Assembly (NCBI GenBank): GCA_009698445.1
Contig: WLQG01000001.1
Span: forward strand, 1-64,000
DNA length: 64,000 nt
Direction of reading: 5' to 3'
Source of the DNA: Actinomycetota bacterium
Lineage (GTDB): Bacteria > Actinomycetota > Actinomycetes > Nanopelagicales > Nanopelagicaceae
Shown: positions 8,803-19,119 of the stretch, in pieces
How the letters are laid out: each line of letters begins with the position of its first letter
Numbering within the stretch: position 1 is the first letter of the stretch
Program-made: the position numbers and the translations under genes
Notes under the pieces: generated by a model
Database searches by the model: none
What the model was told of the DNA's origin: nothing
The model's input: the letters and a program-made list of their open reading frames with translations, nothing else

Positions 8803-10125
8803 CTAATTTGGCATTTCTATTATTGCTCCACCAGTTTTTAATACATTCTTAATCTCATTGAAATCAATGCCCCGAATTTCCTTAGAGTTCTGCGTTGCAA
8901 TTGCAGCAACTGTTCCTGCAGCAGTTCCCATTGCCATACATTGAGCCATAGATCTGATACTCGCATGCGCATCGTGTGTGGCTGAAAAACACCTGCCAAC
9001 GACTAATGTGTTTATGCTGTCTTTAACTTGAAGTGCTCTCAGTGGAATCCCAACAACTCCGCTATTGGGTATGTATGCCCAATTTGTGCCCGTTCCACTG
9101 TGATGATCCTCAATCGGCGCTCCACACAAAGCGATTTGATCGTCAAATTGTTGTGCATTTAAAACATCGTCGCGTGTGACTCGATAGTCGCCATATACCC
9201 GGCGGCTTTCGCGTATTCCAAGAAAAGTTGAAAGTCCATAAAGCGAAGAGTTTTCATAGCCTGGGACACGATCAATTAGAAATCGTGCGTATTCAAGGGC
9301 TTGTTCTCGACCATTAATCTCTGATTCGCTAAGAAAAAATGGATTATCTAATACCGATTCAATTTCATTATTTGCCTTCGCTCTTACAGAATCAACTCTT
9401 GTCATGACCGTGGCCATAGTGTTATCAACGGTAGTGATGTGATCTGATCCTTCACGACGCGGTAACTGGTATCCATCTGAAACAGCTTGTTCCATAGCTG
9501 CATGCAACTGATCTTTAGTAAAACTCTTACGTTTCTTAACATCAACATTAACCATGCGAAAAGTGGTCGTCATAGTTTGGGCAGGTGATATTTCACCCGC
9601 TCTTTCATAGGCAAAATTGGCGAAATATGTAAGATCAGCATCTCCAGATGCATCAATAAAATTTTTGCCTGAAACTGTAGCTAATCCAGAACGTGTTGCT
9701 AAAGTCAGAGAAATTACTCGACCATCGCTAACAGTTACCTCTTGCAATAAACTGTGAAGCAAAACCTTCACACCAGCATCGATTAATAAACGTTCCCATA
9801 CAACTTTGAGATGTTCTGGATTATAAGTAACACCAGTTCCCGCACCGTATGTATTTGCTCGCTCTACAACAGGCCCTAATTTCTTTAAACCGGCAATCAC
9901 ATCGTCAGGGATTCCACCCACAATTTTTCTTGAAACCTCACCCGGTGTATAAAATCCGTAAAAAGTATCGAGAACCCCAGTACTAGTTCCTCCAATAAAT
10001 GGAAGCCGATCAATAATTAAAGTCCTTGCGCCACTTCGTGATGCTGCAATTGCAGCTGAAGAGCCTGCTGACCCTGAACCCACAACAACGACATCAAAGT
10101 CGCCTAAATCAATCCGGGCAGCCAT
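8803..10125 (-). CDS. FAD-dependent oxidoreductase (FAD_oxidored-type)
   Basis: VVVVGSGSAGSSAAIAASRSG dinucleotide-binding motif; DASGDADL motif. Confidence 0.88.
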   Translation of the reverse strand: MAARIDLGDFDVVVVGSGSAGSSAAIAASRSGARTLIIDRLPFIGGTSTGVLDTFYGFYTPGEVSRKIVGGIPDDVIAGLKKLGPVVERANTYGAGTGVTYNPEHLKVVWERLLIDAGVKVLLHSLLQEVTVSDGRVISLTLATRSGLATVSGKNFIDASGDADLTYFANFAYERAGEISPAQTMTTTFRMVNVDVKKRKSFTKDQLHAAMEQAVSDGYQLPRREGSDHITTVDNTMATVMTRVDSVRAKANNEIESVLDNPFFLSESEINGREQALEYARFLIDRVPGYENSSLYGLSTFLGIRESRRVYGDYRVTRDDVLNAQQFDDQIALCGAPIEDHHSGTGTNWAYIPNSGVVGIPLRALQVKDSINTLVVGRCFSATHDAHASIRSMAQCMAMGTAAGTVAAIATQNSKEIRGIDFNEIKNVLKTGGAIIEMPN

Positions 10126-10178
10126 TTGATATGCCCTCCCATAAATTCAAGTACGGACTCTTCTCACTAGCCTTTAAT

Positions 10179-10190
10179 TAGTATATACTA
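10179..10190. promoter_or_regulatory. Perfect 12-bp palindrome TAGTATATACTA in a divergent promoter region, HutC/GntR-type core GTATATAC
   Basis: Seen directly; fits GT-N-TA-N-AC. Confidence 0.5.
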
Positions 10191-10229
10191 CTTTGAAATC
10201 TAAACTTAAGGTAGCCCTTGGAGGAAATT

Positions 10230-11435
10230 GTGAAGTCGCACCGCATAACAATGCTTGGTACCGGATTAATCGGTGATTTTTATACAATGACATTGCAGGG
10301 ACAGCGAAATCGAGATTCTGTAGCAGTTGTTTATTCACGATCTAGTGAACGCGGTGCAGCTTTTGCCCAACGATGGAATGTTCCTAATTACACAACGGAC
10401 ATTGATGAAGCAATTAACCATCCAGATACTGATGTAGTTGTAGTTGCTCTTCCTAACCACATGCACGAGGAAGTGATTGCAAAAATTGCGAAGGCGGGAA
10501 AGGCGGTACTTTGTACCAAGCCTTTAGCTCGGACTGCCGCTGAAGCAAAGCGAATTTTAGATATGGTTGAAAAAGCTGGAATATTTGCGGGCTACTTGGA
10601 AGATCTTGCCTATACCCCTAAGACTTTAAAGGCTGTGAAATCAGTTCACAATGGTGCAGTTGGTGACGTGCTGTGGGTTCGCTCACGCGAAACTCACCCT
10701 GGTCCTCACAGCGCTTGGTTTTGGGACGACAAACAAGCAGGTGGCGGTTGCATCATCGACCTTGGGTGCCATTGCATCGAGATAATCAGAAACTTTGTAG
10801 GAAAAGGAAATCGCCCAGTAGAGGTCCTTTGCTGGAAAGACACTCTTGTACACCCTATTAATGCCGAAGATAACGCTATCGCTTTAATTAAATTTGAGTC
10901 AGGTGCAATAGGCCAATTCGAAGTTTCTTGGACGTTCAGAGGTGGAATGGATTTACGTGATGAAGTTGCTGGTACTCACGGAACTATCTGGCTTAACCAT
11001 TTCTTGCGAACTGGTTTTGAAATGTTTACATCGGCCGAAGGTAATGCATATGTCGCAGAAAAATCTGAAACATCTACCGGTTGGCTATTCCCAGTTGGAG
11101 ATGAAGTCGCTGAGCTCGGTTACGTAGATATGTTCACGGACATGTTTAACTCCATGGAAAATGGGGTTGATCCAATGGAAACTTTTTATGATGGCTATGT
11201 TGTAAATGCAATCATGGACGCTTGCTTCAAGTCTGTTGAAACACATGGGTGGGCGCCAATTGACCTTGAATGGCGCGGTGGCACAACCCCACGAATTAGT
11301 AATGAGCCAAAGCTTTATGAAGGTCAAATAATCATTAAGCAAGAAACCCTGCCTGATGGACGTGTGAAATTGATTCTAAAAGATCCAAAAACAAATGAAT
11401 TTACAGACCGGGTGGTTGCAACAGTAAATTCTTAA
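10230..11435 (+). CDS. Gfo/Idh/MocA family oxidoreductase
   Basis: [10 protein letters not shown]-terminus, [15 protein letters not shown] start preceded by ggagg. Confidence 0.9.
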   Translation: MKSHRITMLGTGLIGDFYTMTLQGQRNRDSVAVVYSRSSERGAAFAQRWNVPNYTTDIDEAINHPDTDVVVVALPNHMHEEVIAKIAKAGKAVLCTKPLARTAAEAKRILDMVEKAGIFAGYLEDLAYTPKTLKAVKSVHNGAVGDVLWVRSRETHPGPHSAWFWDDKQAGGGCIIDLGCHCIEIIRNFVGKGNRPVEVLCWKDTLVHPINAEDNAIALIKFESGAIGQFEVSWTFRGGMDLRDEVAGTHGTIWLNHFLRTGFEMFTSAEGNAYVAEKSETSTGWLFPVGDEVAELGYVDMFTDMFNSMENGVDPMETFYDGYVVNAIMDACFKSVETHGWAPIDLEWRGGTTPRISNEPKLYEGQIIIKQETLPDGRVKLILKDPKTNEFTDRVVATVNS

Positions 11436-11457
11436 TTTGAAAATCAAAAGAATTGTG

Positions 11458-12375
11458 TTACACAGGTAGGAGTGGGGCTATTTGATTGCGCGCAATCATA
11501 AAGCCCTGCTTTACCAATTCATCAGTTCCTTCAAACCTACGGTCTTCGTGCTCTACACATAAAACATAGTCGTAACCAACTTGCGATAGGGCAGAAACAA
11601 ATTTAGCCCAATTCACTTCACCGTATCCTGGAAGTCGTGGTCTCTGCCAACCGATACCTGCGGACATAATCCCATTCTCATACAGACCTTCGCGATCGAT
11701 CTCCATGTCCTTAACATGCGTGTGATAAATCCTGGTACCAAATTCTTTGATCACTCTCTCAATATCAATCATTTGCCAGACTAAGTGAGATGGATCCAGA
11801 TTTAAGCCGACAGTAGGTCCAAATTTTGCAAACATTTCTCGCCATATTTTTGGTGAATATGCAACATTATGCCCACTTGGCCATTCATCCTTACTAAAAA
11901 TCATCGGGCAATTTTCAATTGCAATCTTTACATTATTATCTTCGGCATATTTGACTATGTCTGGCCAAACTTTTTGAGCCTCTTCCCAATTCTCAGCTTG
12001 AGTTTTGGATGCATCTGCTCCAATAAAAGTGCTAATGACTGGGACTCCCATTAATCCGGCAGCTTTGATAACTTTCTTCGTGTGCTCATTCACGGATTCA
12101 CGGTGGTTCTTATCTGGGTGCAGATTGTTTGGATAATATCCAAGAGCCGACATTGTGATGTTATGAGTTTTTAACTCACCAACGATTTGTTCGCCCTGAT
12201 CTTTAGTCAAATTCTCAACTTCTATGTGAGTTATACCTGCATAGCGACGGTTAACATCAGCAGATTTAGGCCAACAACAGACTTCAAGCATCTCAAAGCG
12301 TTGTGCGCTTGCCCACTTAGCGATTTCCATCAGCGGAACTGAGGGAAGTGGTGCAGTTAGGAGTCCGAGTTTCAT
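11458..12375 (-). CDS. Sugar phosphate isomerase/epimerase (AP-endonuclease-2/IolE-like TIM barrel)
   Basis: AIENCPM, GLNLDPSHLVWQ, YHTHVKD motifs. Confidence 0.88.
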   Translation of the reverse strand: MKLGLLTAPLPSVPLMEIAKWASAQRFEMLEVCCWPKSADVNRRYAGITHIEVENLTKDQGEQIVGELKTHNITMSALGYYPNNLHPDKNHRESVNEHTKKVIKAAGLMGVPVISTFIGADASKTQAENWEEAQKVWPDIVKYAEDNNVKIAIENCPMIFSKDEWPSGHNVAYSPKIWREMFAKFGPTVGLNLDPSHLVWQMIDIERVIKEFGTRIYHTHVKDMEIDREGLYENGIMSAGIGWQRPRLPGYGEVNWAKFVSALSQVGYDYVLCVEHEDRRFEGTDELVKQGFMIARNQIAPLLPV

Positions 12376-12390
12376 GTTATTTCCCTTTCG

Positions 12391-13527
12391 TTATTTTAAC
12401 TTTACCCAAGTTGCTGTTTTTGAACTTTCTGCAATCGCATCCGTTAGTTCTAGGCTCTGAACCCCATCAGCAAAAGTAGGAAACTTTATCTCTGCAGTTG
12501 GGTTCTCTATGTGGTTGTAAACCGTTTCAAAAAGGCCTCTGAAAGTTTCGCCAAAGCCCTCTACATGGCCCCCCGGGTAGAAAGTAATACCAGCTGCGGA
12601 AGAAGATAAAAGTGAAGGATCTTTTCTAATAATTTCATTACCCGACCCCCGATTTCCCATAATGAGAGATTCTGGCTCTTCAGAATCAAATGAGAGTGAG
12701 GCTTTTGTGCCAGAGATCTCCCATTTAATTGCATTTTTTGAACCGAAAGAGATTTGAGAAATAGAAATTGTAGCTCTGGCGCCATTTCTAAATCTGAGCA
12801 CTAGCCCCGCGGCATCATCTGAACTCATTGGGACTTCTTTACGATCTGCGTTACTAGAAGATGTAAAGGTTTGAACTTCGCCCATCGGACGGTTGCGAAC
12901 TTTAATCAGTGTATGTAAGTCGGCGAATACTGACTCAATCTCTTCGCCAGTAATAAAATTTAGCTGATCCAATAAATGGGAGCCAATATCAGCAACCGCG
13001 CGCAAACCTCCCGCCTTCTCAGATTCCAATCGCCAATTCCAGTCAGTATCAAGTGCTAGCCAATCTTGATGATATTGGGCGTGTATATAACGGAGTTCGC
13101 CTATCTCCTTATTATGAAACCTACTTTGCGCCTCATGAACCATGGGATAAAACCTGGTATTAAAACAGAGTGCGTGAGTGATTCCTGCTTCAGTAGCAAG
13201 TTTTAGTAAATGAGCTCCTTCTGCTGCAGTCAACGCTAAAGGTTTTTCACATACGACATGTTTCTTGGCTGCAATTAACTTCTCAACTTGCTCGACGTGA
13301 AGGGCATTTGGGCTCGTTACGTGCACAACTGAAACATCTTTGTCACTACAAATTTCATCTATTGAAGAATAGGCAGTTTTTATTTTGTATTTCGCGGTAG
13401 CTTGTAATGTACTTTTTTCTGAACCAGAGAGAACGCCTTTAACATAGTTACCTGTGCGCCTAATTGCTTCAATGTGCACTGCCCCGATAAAGCCCGTACC
13501 AATTACCGCAGTTGCATTAATCTTCAT
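12391..13527 (-). CDS. Gfo/Idh/MocA family oxidoreductase
   Basis: AVIGTGFIGAVH, HVVCEKPLALT; start refined to MKINATAV. Confidence 0.9.
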   Translation of the reverse strand: MKINATAVIGTGFIGAVHIEAIRRTGNYVKGVLSGSEKSTLQATAKYKIKTAYSSIDEICSDKDVSVVHVTSPNALHVEQVEKLIAAKKHVVCEKPLALTAAEGAHLLKLATEAGITHALCFNTRFYPMVHEAQSRFHNKEIGELRYIHAQYHQDWLALDTDWNWRLESEKAGGLRAVADIGSHLLDQLNFITGEEIESVFADLHTLIKVRNRPMGEVQTFTSSSNADRKEVPMSSDDAAGLVLRFRNGARATISISQISFGSKNAIKWEISGTKASLSFDSEEPESLIMGNRGSGNEIIRKDPSLLSSSAAGITFYPGGHVEGFGETFRGLFETVYNHIENPTAEIKFPTFADGVQSLELTDAIAESSKTATWVKLK

Positions 13528-13532
13528 TAGAC

Positions 13533-14489
13533 TCAAGATTTCTCGGTCAACTTTGAGTAAGTCCAAGCAAGTGCCAAAACTATAGCTCCATAAATCATCT
13601 GCTTCACAGCTTCAGATGAATTTAAAGTTGCTAATAAGTATGAAAGAACCGTGAGAATTAAAGTTCCCATGATGCTTCCTGTATATCCTCCCATGCCACC
13701 CATAATTGAAGTTCCACCAATTACAACTGCTGCGACAGAGGGCAAAACTAGTGAGTCAGCTAAACTCATTGCTACTGCTCCTGATTGACCTCCAATCATT
13801 AAGCCAGCAAGACCTCCTAATAGTGCACAAAGAATGTATGCGGTTAATTGAACTTTCCAGACACGGATTCCAGCTAAACGTGCCGCCTTTGCGTTATCTC
13901 CAACTGCGTAAATAAGTCTGCCTAAACCAGTTTGCTTCAAGAGATAAAGCACAAATCCCCCAATAAGTATCCAAAGTACGAGGGGCCAGCTGATGGGATC
14001 TATAATTGAAGCAGTGCTCAACTTAATAATTATGTCAGGCATCGTTGAACTACCTTTTAAAAATGTAGTGATGCCGACAGTAAACACACCAATCAGGACA
14101 GCGTTCATTCCTAGGGTCATAATCAATGGATTCATACCAAGCAATCCAACTGCTAATCCATTAATAGCTCCGATCAATATGCAGTACAAAGTTGCATAGA
14201 AAATAGCCATACCTAAACCTGATGGTGACTTAATACTGACTATAAATGCCGCACCAGTGGCAATCATTGCGATTGAAAGATCTATGCCGCCAGTGAGCAT
14301 GCAAATAGTCTGACCCGCAGCCAATAAACCCAGAGGTACAGCTAATTGAAAAGTTACTCCAATTGATGGAATTGTGAAGAAGTAGTGGTCAACTAAACCC
14401 GTAATTATAAAGAGCACAATCAAAATTGACCACAAACTAAGCATCGAAGCTGTTAGTCGTCCAGAGAATAAACTCTTAATTTTTCCCAT
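13533..14489 (-). CDS. CUT2 sugar ABC transporter permease (RbsC-like)
   Basis: GGIDLSIA, LAGIRVWKVQLTAYILCALLGGLAGL. Confidence 0.9.
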   Translation of the reverse strand: MGKIKSLFSGRLTASMLSLWSILIVLFIITGLVDHYFFTIPSIGVTFQLAVPLGLLAAGQTICMLTGGIDLSIAMIATGAAFIVSIKSPSGLGMAIFYATLYCILIGAINGLAVGLLGMNPLIMTLGMNAVLIGVFTVGITTFLKGSSTMPDIIIKLSTASIIDPISWPLVLWILIGGFVLYLLKQTGLGRLIYAVGDNAKAARLAGIRVWKVQLTAYILCALLGGLAGLMIGGQSGAVAMSLADSLVLPSVAAVVIGGTSIMGGMGGYTGSIMGTLILTVLSYLLATLNSSEAVKQMIYGAIVLALAWTYSKLTEKS

Positions 14490-15446
14490 TTAATTCTTCT
14501 TCCCACGGTTGCGAATTAAGCCACCAGCCAGAACGACTAATATTGTTAGTGCTCCCGTAATTATTTGGCTATACGCAGGGTCAATTCCATAATTCAGGAG
14601 AATTGTTGGAATGAAATACAAAATAAGAGCAGCTAATGCTGGACCAGTGAGTCCACCGACTCCTCCGGATAAGGCAACACCACCTAGAACTGCCCCTGCA
14701 ACTGAGTTAAGGGTTGCTGTATTACTAATACTTGCAAATGGACTTCCACTTAATGTGATGGCAGTGAGAGCTATTCCAGAGATGCCAGCAAATAACCCAC
14801 CAACTGCATAGAGCTTAATCCGTGTGAAATCTACATTTACACCGGAGAGAAAAGCTGAATCCTTATTAGAACCAATAGCAAACATAGCGATTCCAGTGCG
14901 ACTGCGATAAAGCGGCAACCAGATAACTACTAGTGGAAGTATTAAAGTGATTAATGGCGGCAAGAAAGCCGATCCTTTGCCTGAAATCATTTGAGCCAAT
15001 GTTAAATTCATTCCTCCACCTGGTGATGGTTGAATGTACATGGCTAAGCCGATCAAAATAAAGCTTGTTGCTAAAGTTACAATTATATCAGCAATCTTTG
15101 ACTTCGAAATAATGAGACCAGTTAATGCTCCAACTAAAATAGAAACTAAAAGAAACAATAAAGTTAACAAGACGCAAGCAATAAAACTTTTCCCCACCAT
15201 AAATCGTGCGGCTAAACAGTTGATTAGAACTGACTCAGCTCCAATTGCTAAGTTGATTCCACCACCAATAATAATTATCGCTTGACCCATAGAAAGAAGG
15301 GCTATTGGCAATATCCCAAGCAGAAATGTTCTGGCCTCATAGGAACCAAATACGGGCAAGCGACTTATTTGCCAAGCCCCGAGAATTGTCGCGATGAGAA
15401 CAATGCCGATATTCCATGATTGCCTTTTTACTAGCATCATATTCAT
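14490..15446 (-). CDS. CUT2 sugar ABC transporter permease (RbsC-like)
   Basis: Paralogous to the neighbouring permease; GGGINLAIGAES. Confidence 0.88.
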   Translation of the reverse strand: MNMMLVKRQSWNIGIVLIATILGAWQISRLPVFGSYEARTFLLGILPIALLSMGQAIIIIGGGINLAIGAESVLINCLAARFMVGKSFIACVLLTLLFLLVSILVGALTGLIISKSKIADIIVTLATSFILIGLAMYIQPSPGGGMNLTLAQMISGKGSAFLPPLITLILPLVVIWLPLYRSRTGIAMFAIGSNKDSAFLSGVNVDFTRIKLYAVGGLFAGISGIALTAITLSGSPFASISNTATLNSVAGAVLGGVALSGGVGGLTGPALAALILYFIPTILLNYGIDPAYSQIITGALTILVVLAGGLIRNRGKKN

Positions 15447-16912
15447 TTCTTAACCGCCAATCCATGAGCAGCATTGAGTAATGACTCTTCATCACAGTCT
15501 TTGTGCTCCAAATTGGCCTGAACTTTTCCTTCATACAAAACAATTGCTCGATCGCAAGCTAGGGCAATTTCACGTAATTCAGATGTGAAGAGCAATACCG
15601 ATTTGCCTTCATCTGCAAATTTTCTAATTAATTCATATATCTGTCCTTTAGTACCAACATCAATTCCACGAGTTGGATCAAAACACAAAAGTAAATCAAA
15701 GCCAGTCGTGACCCATCTTCCAATTGTAACTTTTTGCTGGTTACCTCCCGATAGGCGCTTTACTTGAGATCTTGCACGTGTATCAATCTCCAAGCTTCGA
15801 ATAGCTCCATCGACTTTCTCATCCTCATCTTTAAATTTAATTTGACCCCAGTTGCGTAATCCTCGCATCCTCGTAAGCGCCAAATTTTCACGAATTGAAC
15901 GCTGTGGCATAAGGGCGGATTTTCGATCACCTGGAACGTAAGAGATTCCTATTTCAATAGCATCGTCGGGGTGATTAAAGGTAACTTCTTTGCCATTAAC
16001 AACTATTTTTCCCCCTGCCGGTTTTGTCTCACCTGCCAAAATTTCAAATAAAAGATCTTGACCTTGACCTTCTAGAGCAGCAACTCCTAAGACTTCACCT
16101 TTATGTACTTGGAACGAAACACTTTTTAAGAGTTTTCCACCAGATAGTGAATCAACTTTTAGTAGTACTTCAGATGATGCCTTATTTACCCGATTAAGGT
16201 TTCTTGTGTTTGAAAGATTTTTATCACCAAGCATTGCCGCAACAATTCGCTCTTCGCTTCCTTCTGCTGCATCAAATGTGTCAACGTTTATTCCATCTCT
16301 GAGGACAGTAGCTCGATCGCAAATCTCTTCAATCTCAGCCAATCTGTGTGAAATAAAAATGACTGACTTGCCTTTTGCTTTGTGAGCACCCATTATTGCG
16401 ATAACTTTTTCGGCCATATCTACAGGCAATGCCGCGGTAATTTCATCTAATATGAGTAAATCTGGATCATGTGAAAGCGCCCGTGCCAGATCAATCATGC
16501 GCAATAAGGGTAACTCGATTTCACTCGCCAATTTATTTAAATCAACTTCAAGGCCCATAGCCAATATTTCTTTAAGGAATCGTGACTTATCTGTGCCAGT
16601 TAAATGCAAATTTCTTTGAATTGAGATGTCAGGAATCAGGGCAGGATCCTGAAAAACTGGAGCTACTCCCCCTTTGCGTGCATTATCCGGCGAAGTAAAA
16701 GTGATTTGCTTTCCACTTACTTCAATGACACCTAGATCGCCCGTAATTACGCCGGTCAATATTTTTACTAGTGTTGATTTGCCCGCACCATTTGCACCTA
16801 AGAGCGCATGGATTTCACCTGGAAGTACCTCAAAATTGGCATCACGTAAAGCAATTACGGGTCCATAAGATTTTGATAAGTGCGAAATCTTAAGAATTGG
16901 GCTTTGACTCAA
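15443..16912 (-). CDS. CUT2 sugar ABC transporter ATP-binding protein (RbsA-like, two ABC domains)
   Basis: GANGAGKSTLVKILTG, second domain LSGGNQQKVTIGRW. Confidence 0.93.
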   Translation of the reverse strand: MSQSPILKISHLSKSYGPVIALRDANFEVLPGEIHALLGANGAGKSTLVKILTGVITGDLGVIEVSGKQITFTSPDNARKGGVAPVFQDPALIPDISIQRNLHLTGTDKSRFLKEILAMGLEVDLNKLASEIELPLLRMIDLARALSHDPDLLILDEITAALPVDMAEKVIAIMGAHKAKGKSVIFISHRLAEIEEICDRATVLRDGINVDTFDAAEGSEERIVAAMLGDKNLSNTRNLNRVNKASSEVLLKVDSLSGGKLLKSVSFQVHKGEVLGVAALEGQGQDLLFEILAGETKPAGGKIVVNGKEVTFNHPDDAIEIGISYVPGDRKSALMPQRSIRENLALTRMRGLRNWGQIKFKDEDEKVDGAIRSLEIDTRARSQVKRLSGGNQQKVTIGRWVTTGFDLLLCFDPTRGIDVGTKGQIYELIRKFADEGKSVLLFTSELREIALACDRAIVLYEGKVQANLEHKDCDEESLLNAAHGLAVKK

Positions 16913-16947
16913 GGTGCTCCTTTGTACAAATTTAATGGGCCTGACCT

Positions 16948-16983
16948 AGAAGAACCCCGAAGAATAATCCTCGGGGTTCTTCT
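16948..16983 (-). other. Perfect 13-bp intercistronic stem-loop between binding protein and RbsA-like gene
   Basis: agaagaaccccga-N10-tcggggttcttct; no T-run follows on the minus strand. Confidence 0.85.
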
Positions 16984-17013
16984 CAACTTATCAGATACTT
17001 ATTTGACTAAGTA

Positions 17014-18087
17014 TCAGCTTGTTGTTTCAGGGTCATCTTGCGGTGCACGGCAACGGAATAGCTGCGCTGGGGTAAATGTTGTATACCCCTTGAGGCTAAC
17101 CGTTGATGAGAAGTTTGCATCTTGTGATGCAAAGTATAGAGAATCAATTAGCGCCTTGTTTTTTGCATAAGTTAATGCAACAGGGGTTAGAAGATTCTTT
17201 GCGCCTACGGTTTTGCCATCAAGTAGATCAACAGCAACCTTGAGAGCCGCACCGCCTACAATTGCTGGGTTTGGAACAACAATTCCAACAAAACCCTTGC
17301 TTGCAAGACTAGCTGTCATACCAACAAACTTATTATTGTCAGCACCGACTACTGGAATGTACTTGCCCTTAAGGCGAGTTTGCATAGCTTGAACAACTGG
17401 ATAATCGATACCTGAAGTCCATACACCTTGGAATTTTCCAGGAGCTAATAGCTGGTTAGCTAATTGGCCACCCTTTGTCCAGTCCCAACCGGTGAATACT
17501 TCTTTAGTTACCTTTAGCTTTGGGTACTTCTTTAATACAGACTTAAATCCTGTATCGCGATCTGTATCAGCACCTGCCCCAGAAGCACCACGCATGTAAA
17601 GAATATTGCCCTTGTAATTCATCGCTTTTGCTAGCGCTTCTGCACCAGCAGCACCGTATGCAACTTGGTCATTAGAAACCAAAGTTGTATTCGGTGCAGT
17701 GATTGAGTTATCAACGGCAATAACTTTGATTCCAGCAGCAATTGCTTCTGCGATTGCAGGGTTGTTGGCTGATGAATCACCAGAGTTAATAATAATTGCA
17801 TTAACACCTTGAGTGATCAAGCTACGTACGTCTGCTGATTGACCAGCAGAGTCAGTGTTTCGTGAAAGAACTGTAACTTTTGCAACCTTGCCGCTAAGAG
17901 AAGCTTCTGCCTTAATGGCACAAACCATTTCTTCACGCCAAGCATTACCTGCCCAGCTATTACTTACGCCAATCTTGTAGGTAGCTGCTGCGCTAGCTGG
18001 TGTTACAACACCAGCCATAGTCACTATTAGACCAACAACAGATACTGCCGCAAATAGTGCGGTAAATCGCTTGTTACTTAACTTCAT
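17014..18087 (-). CDS. CUT2 sugar-binding protein (RbsB-like)
   Basis: Signal peptide, periplasmic-binding domain, adjacency to RbsA/C-like genes. Confidence 0.88.
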   Translation of the reverse strand: MKLSNKRFTALFAAVSVVGLIVTMAGVVTPASAAATYKIGVSNSWAGNAWREEMVCAIKAEASLSGKVAKVTVLSRNTDSAGQSADVRSLITQGVNAIIINSGDSSANNPAIAEAIAAGIKVIAVDNSITAPNTTLVSNDQVAYGAAGAEALAKAMNYKGNILYMRGASGAGADTDRDTGFKSVLKKYPKLKVTKEVFTGWDWTKGGQLANQLLAPGKFQGVWTSGIDYPVVQAMQTRLKGKYIPVVGADNNKFVGMTASLASKGFVGIVVPNPAIVGGAALKVAVDLLDGKTVGAKNLLTPVALTYAKNKALIDSLYFASQDANFSSTVSLKGYTTFTPAQLFRCRAPQDDPETTS

Positions 18088-18172
18088 TGCTATCCCTTCG
18101 GTTATGTACTGCAGTTGACTTAATTCTTACTGCTACCCAGCAAGAATTCAAGGATTTTCTTAACTTGTTACC

Positions 18173-18211
18173 AAAACTATATAAATCATGCTCATTGATT
18201 TATATAGTTTT
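18173..18211 (-). terminator. Perfect 16-bp AT-rich stem-loop immediately after the SIS gene stop, before the RbsB-like gene; terminator or mRNA-stabilising element
   Basis: aaaactatataaatca-tgctcat-tgatttatatagtttt. Confidence 0.65.
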
Positions 18212-19050
18212 TAACCTTTGCTACCACCTCCTGGGTGATGGTTTGCTCCGGTTAAACGTGTTGAAATTCGACGCGCATGTTCGGCATATGCTGCATCAAA
18301 TAACCTTTTACTTTCTTCTTTACCGACGACTGCAGAACTTGTTAAAACTTGCGGCACTATGCCGCGCTCAACCAAGTAATTAGCTACCAAGACTTTGATC
18401 TCATTGACTACTGCAATGGCAGTAATAGTTGATCCAGGACCTACTGGAGTTGCAAGCCCGGGGATGGATACCAGCGCATCGCCAACTGGAACCATTAAGT
18501 CAATTACTAAATCAGCATGGTCAATCAGCGTGGTTCCGGAAGAGTGAGTTGGTTTACCTGTTTTATTTTGGGCAACAGAAGTAATTACAATAACTTTAAT
18601 TCCTCGCGCCTTAGCGCCCATGGCCATTTCAATTGGTACGGCTGTTTGACCGCCAACACTAAAGATCATCAATAGATCTTGTGGCTTAAATACCCAATTA
18701 CTCAAAATTTGTTCCGCAAAGCCTTCAACGCGTTCGATAAACATTGCTTGTCGCTGTCCATTTGATCCGACAACTTGGGTATGAAAAGTCATAGAAAGTT
18801 CAGCCATTGGATTAAAGCCCGCAAAAGAACCATAACGCGGAAACATTTCTTCAAGTGGAATTCTCGAGTGCCCCGTTCCAAAAAGATGCACCACGCCATC
18901 AGCAGCTATAGATTCACCAGCCCACAATGCAGCTTTGGTAATTGCAGCGCCTTGTTCAGTAATCAAATCCGTAAGAAGGTTCTGGGCAAGTGAAGTCCAG
19001 GTACCGGTTACTGGCCCGGCTATACTTCCACTACCAACCTGTGATTTCAT
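18211..19050 (-). CDS. SIS-domain sugar isomerase-like protein
   Basis: FGTGHSRIPLEEMFPRYGS; MIFSVGGQTAVPIEMA. Confidence 0.85.
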   Translation of the reverse strand: MKSQVGSGSIAGPVTGTWTSLAQNLLTDLITEQGAAITKAALWAGESIAADGVVHLFGTGHSRIPLEEMFPRYGSFAGFNPMAELSMTFHTQVVGSNGQRQAMFIERVEGFAEQILSNWVFKPQDLLMIFSVGGQTAVPIEMAMGAKARGIKVIVITSVAQNKTGKPTHSSGTTLIDHADLVIDLMVPVGDALVSIPGLATPVGPGSTITAIAVVNEIKVLVANYLVERGIVPQVLTSSAVVGKEESKRLFDAAYAEHARRISTRLTGANHHPGGGSKG

Positions 19051-19063
19051 TGCATCCTCTACA

Positions 19064-19092
19064 GTATGTACATTAGATTTAAATGTCTATAC
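19064..19092. promoter_or_regulatory. Pair of inverted HutC-type boxes (gtatgtacatt ... aatgtctatac)
   Basis: 9/11 inverted-repeat match in the divergent SIS/GntR intergenic region; right box contains GTCTATAC. Confidence 0.55.
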
Positions 19093-19119
19093 CAATCCTA
19101 GGGTCAAGAAGGGGGATTT

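Noticed and set aside
16948-16983. Calling the hairpin after the RbsB-like gene a Rho-independent terminator
   Set aside because: No T-run follows the stem on the minus strand and the operon continues; a stabilising or processing hairpin fits better.
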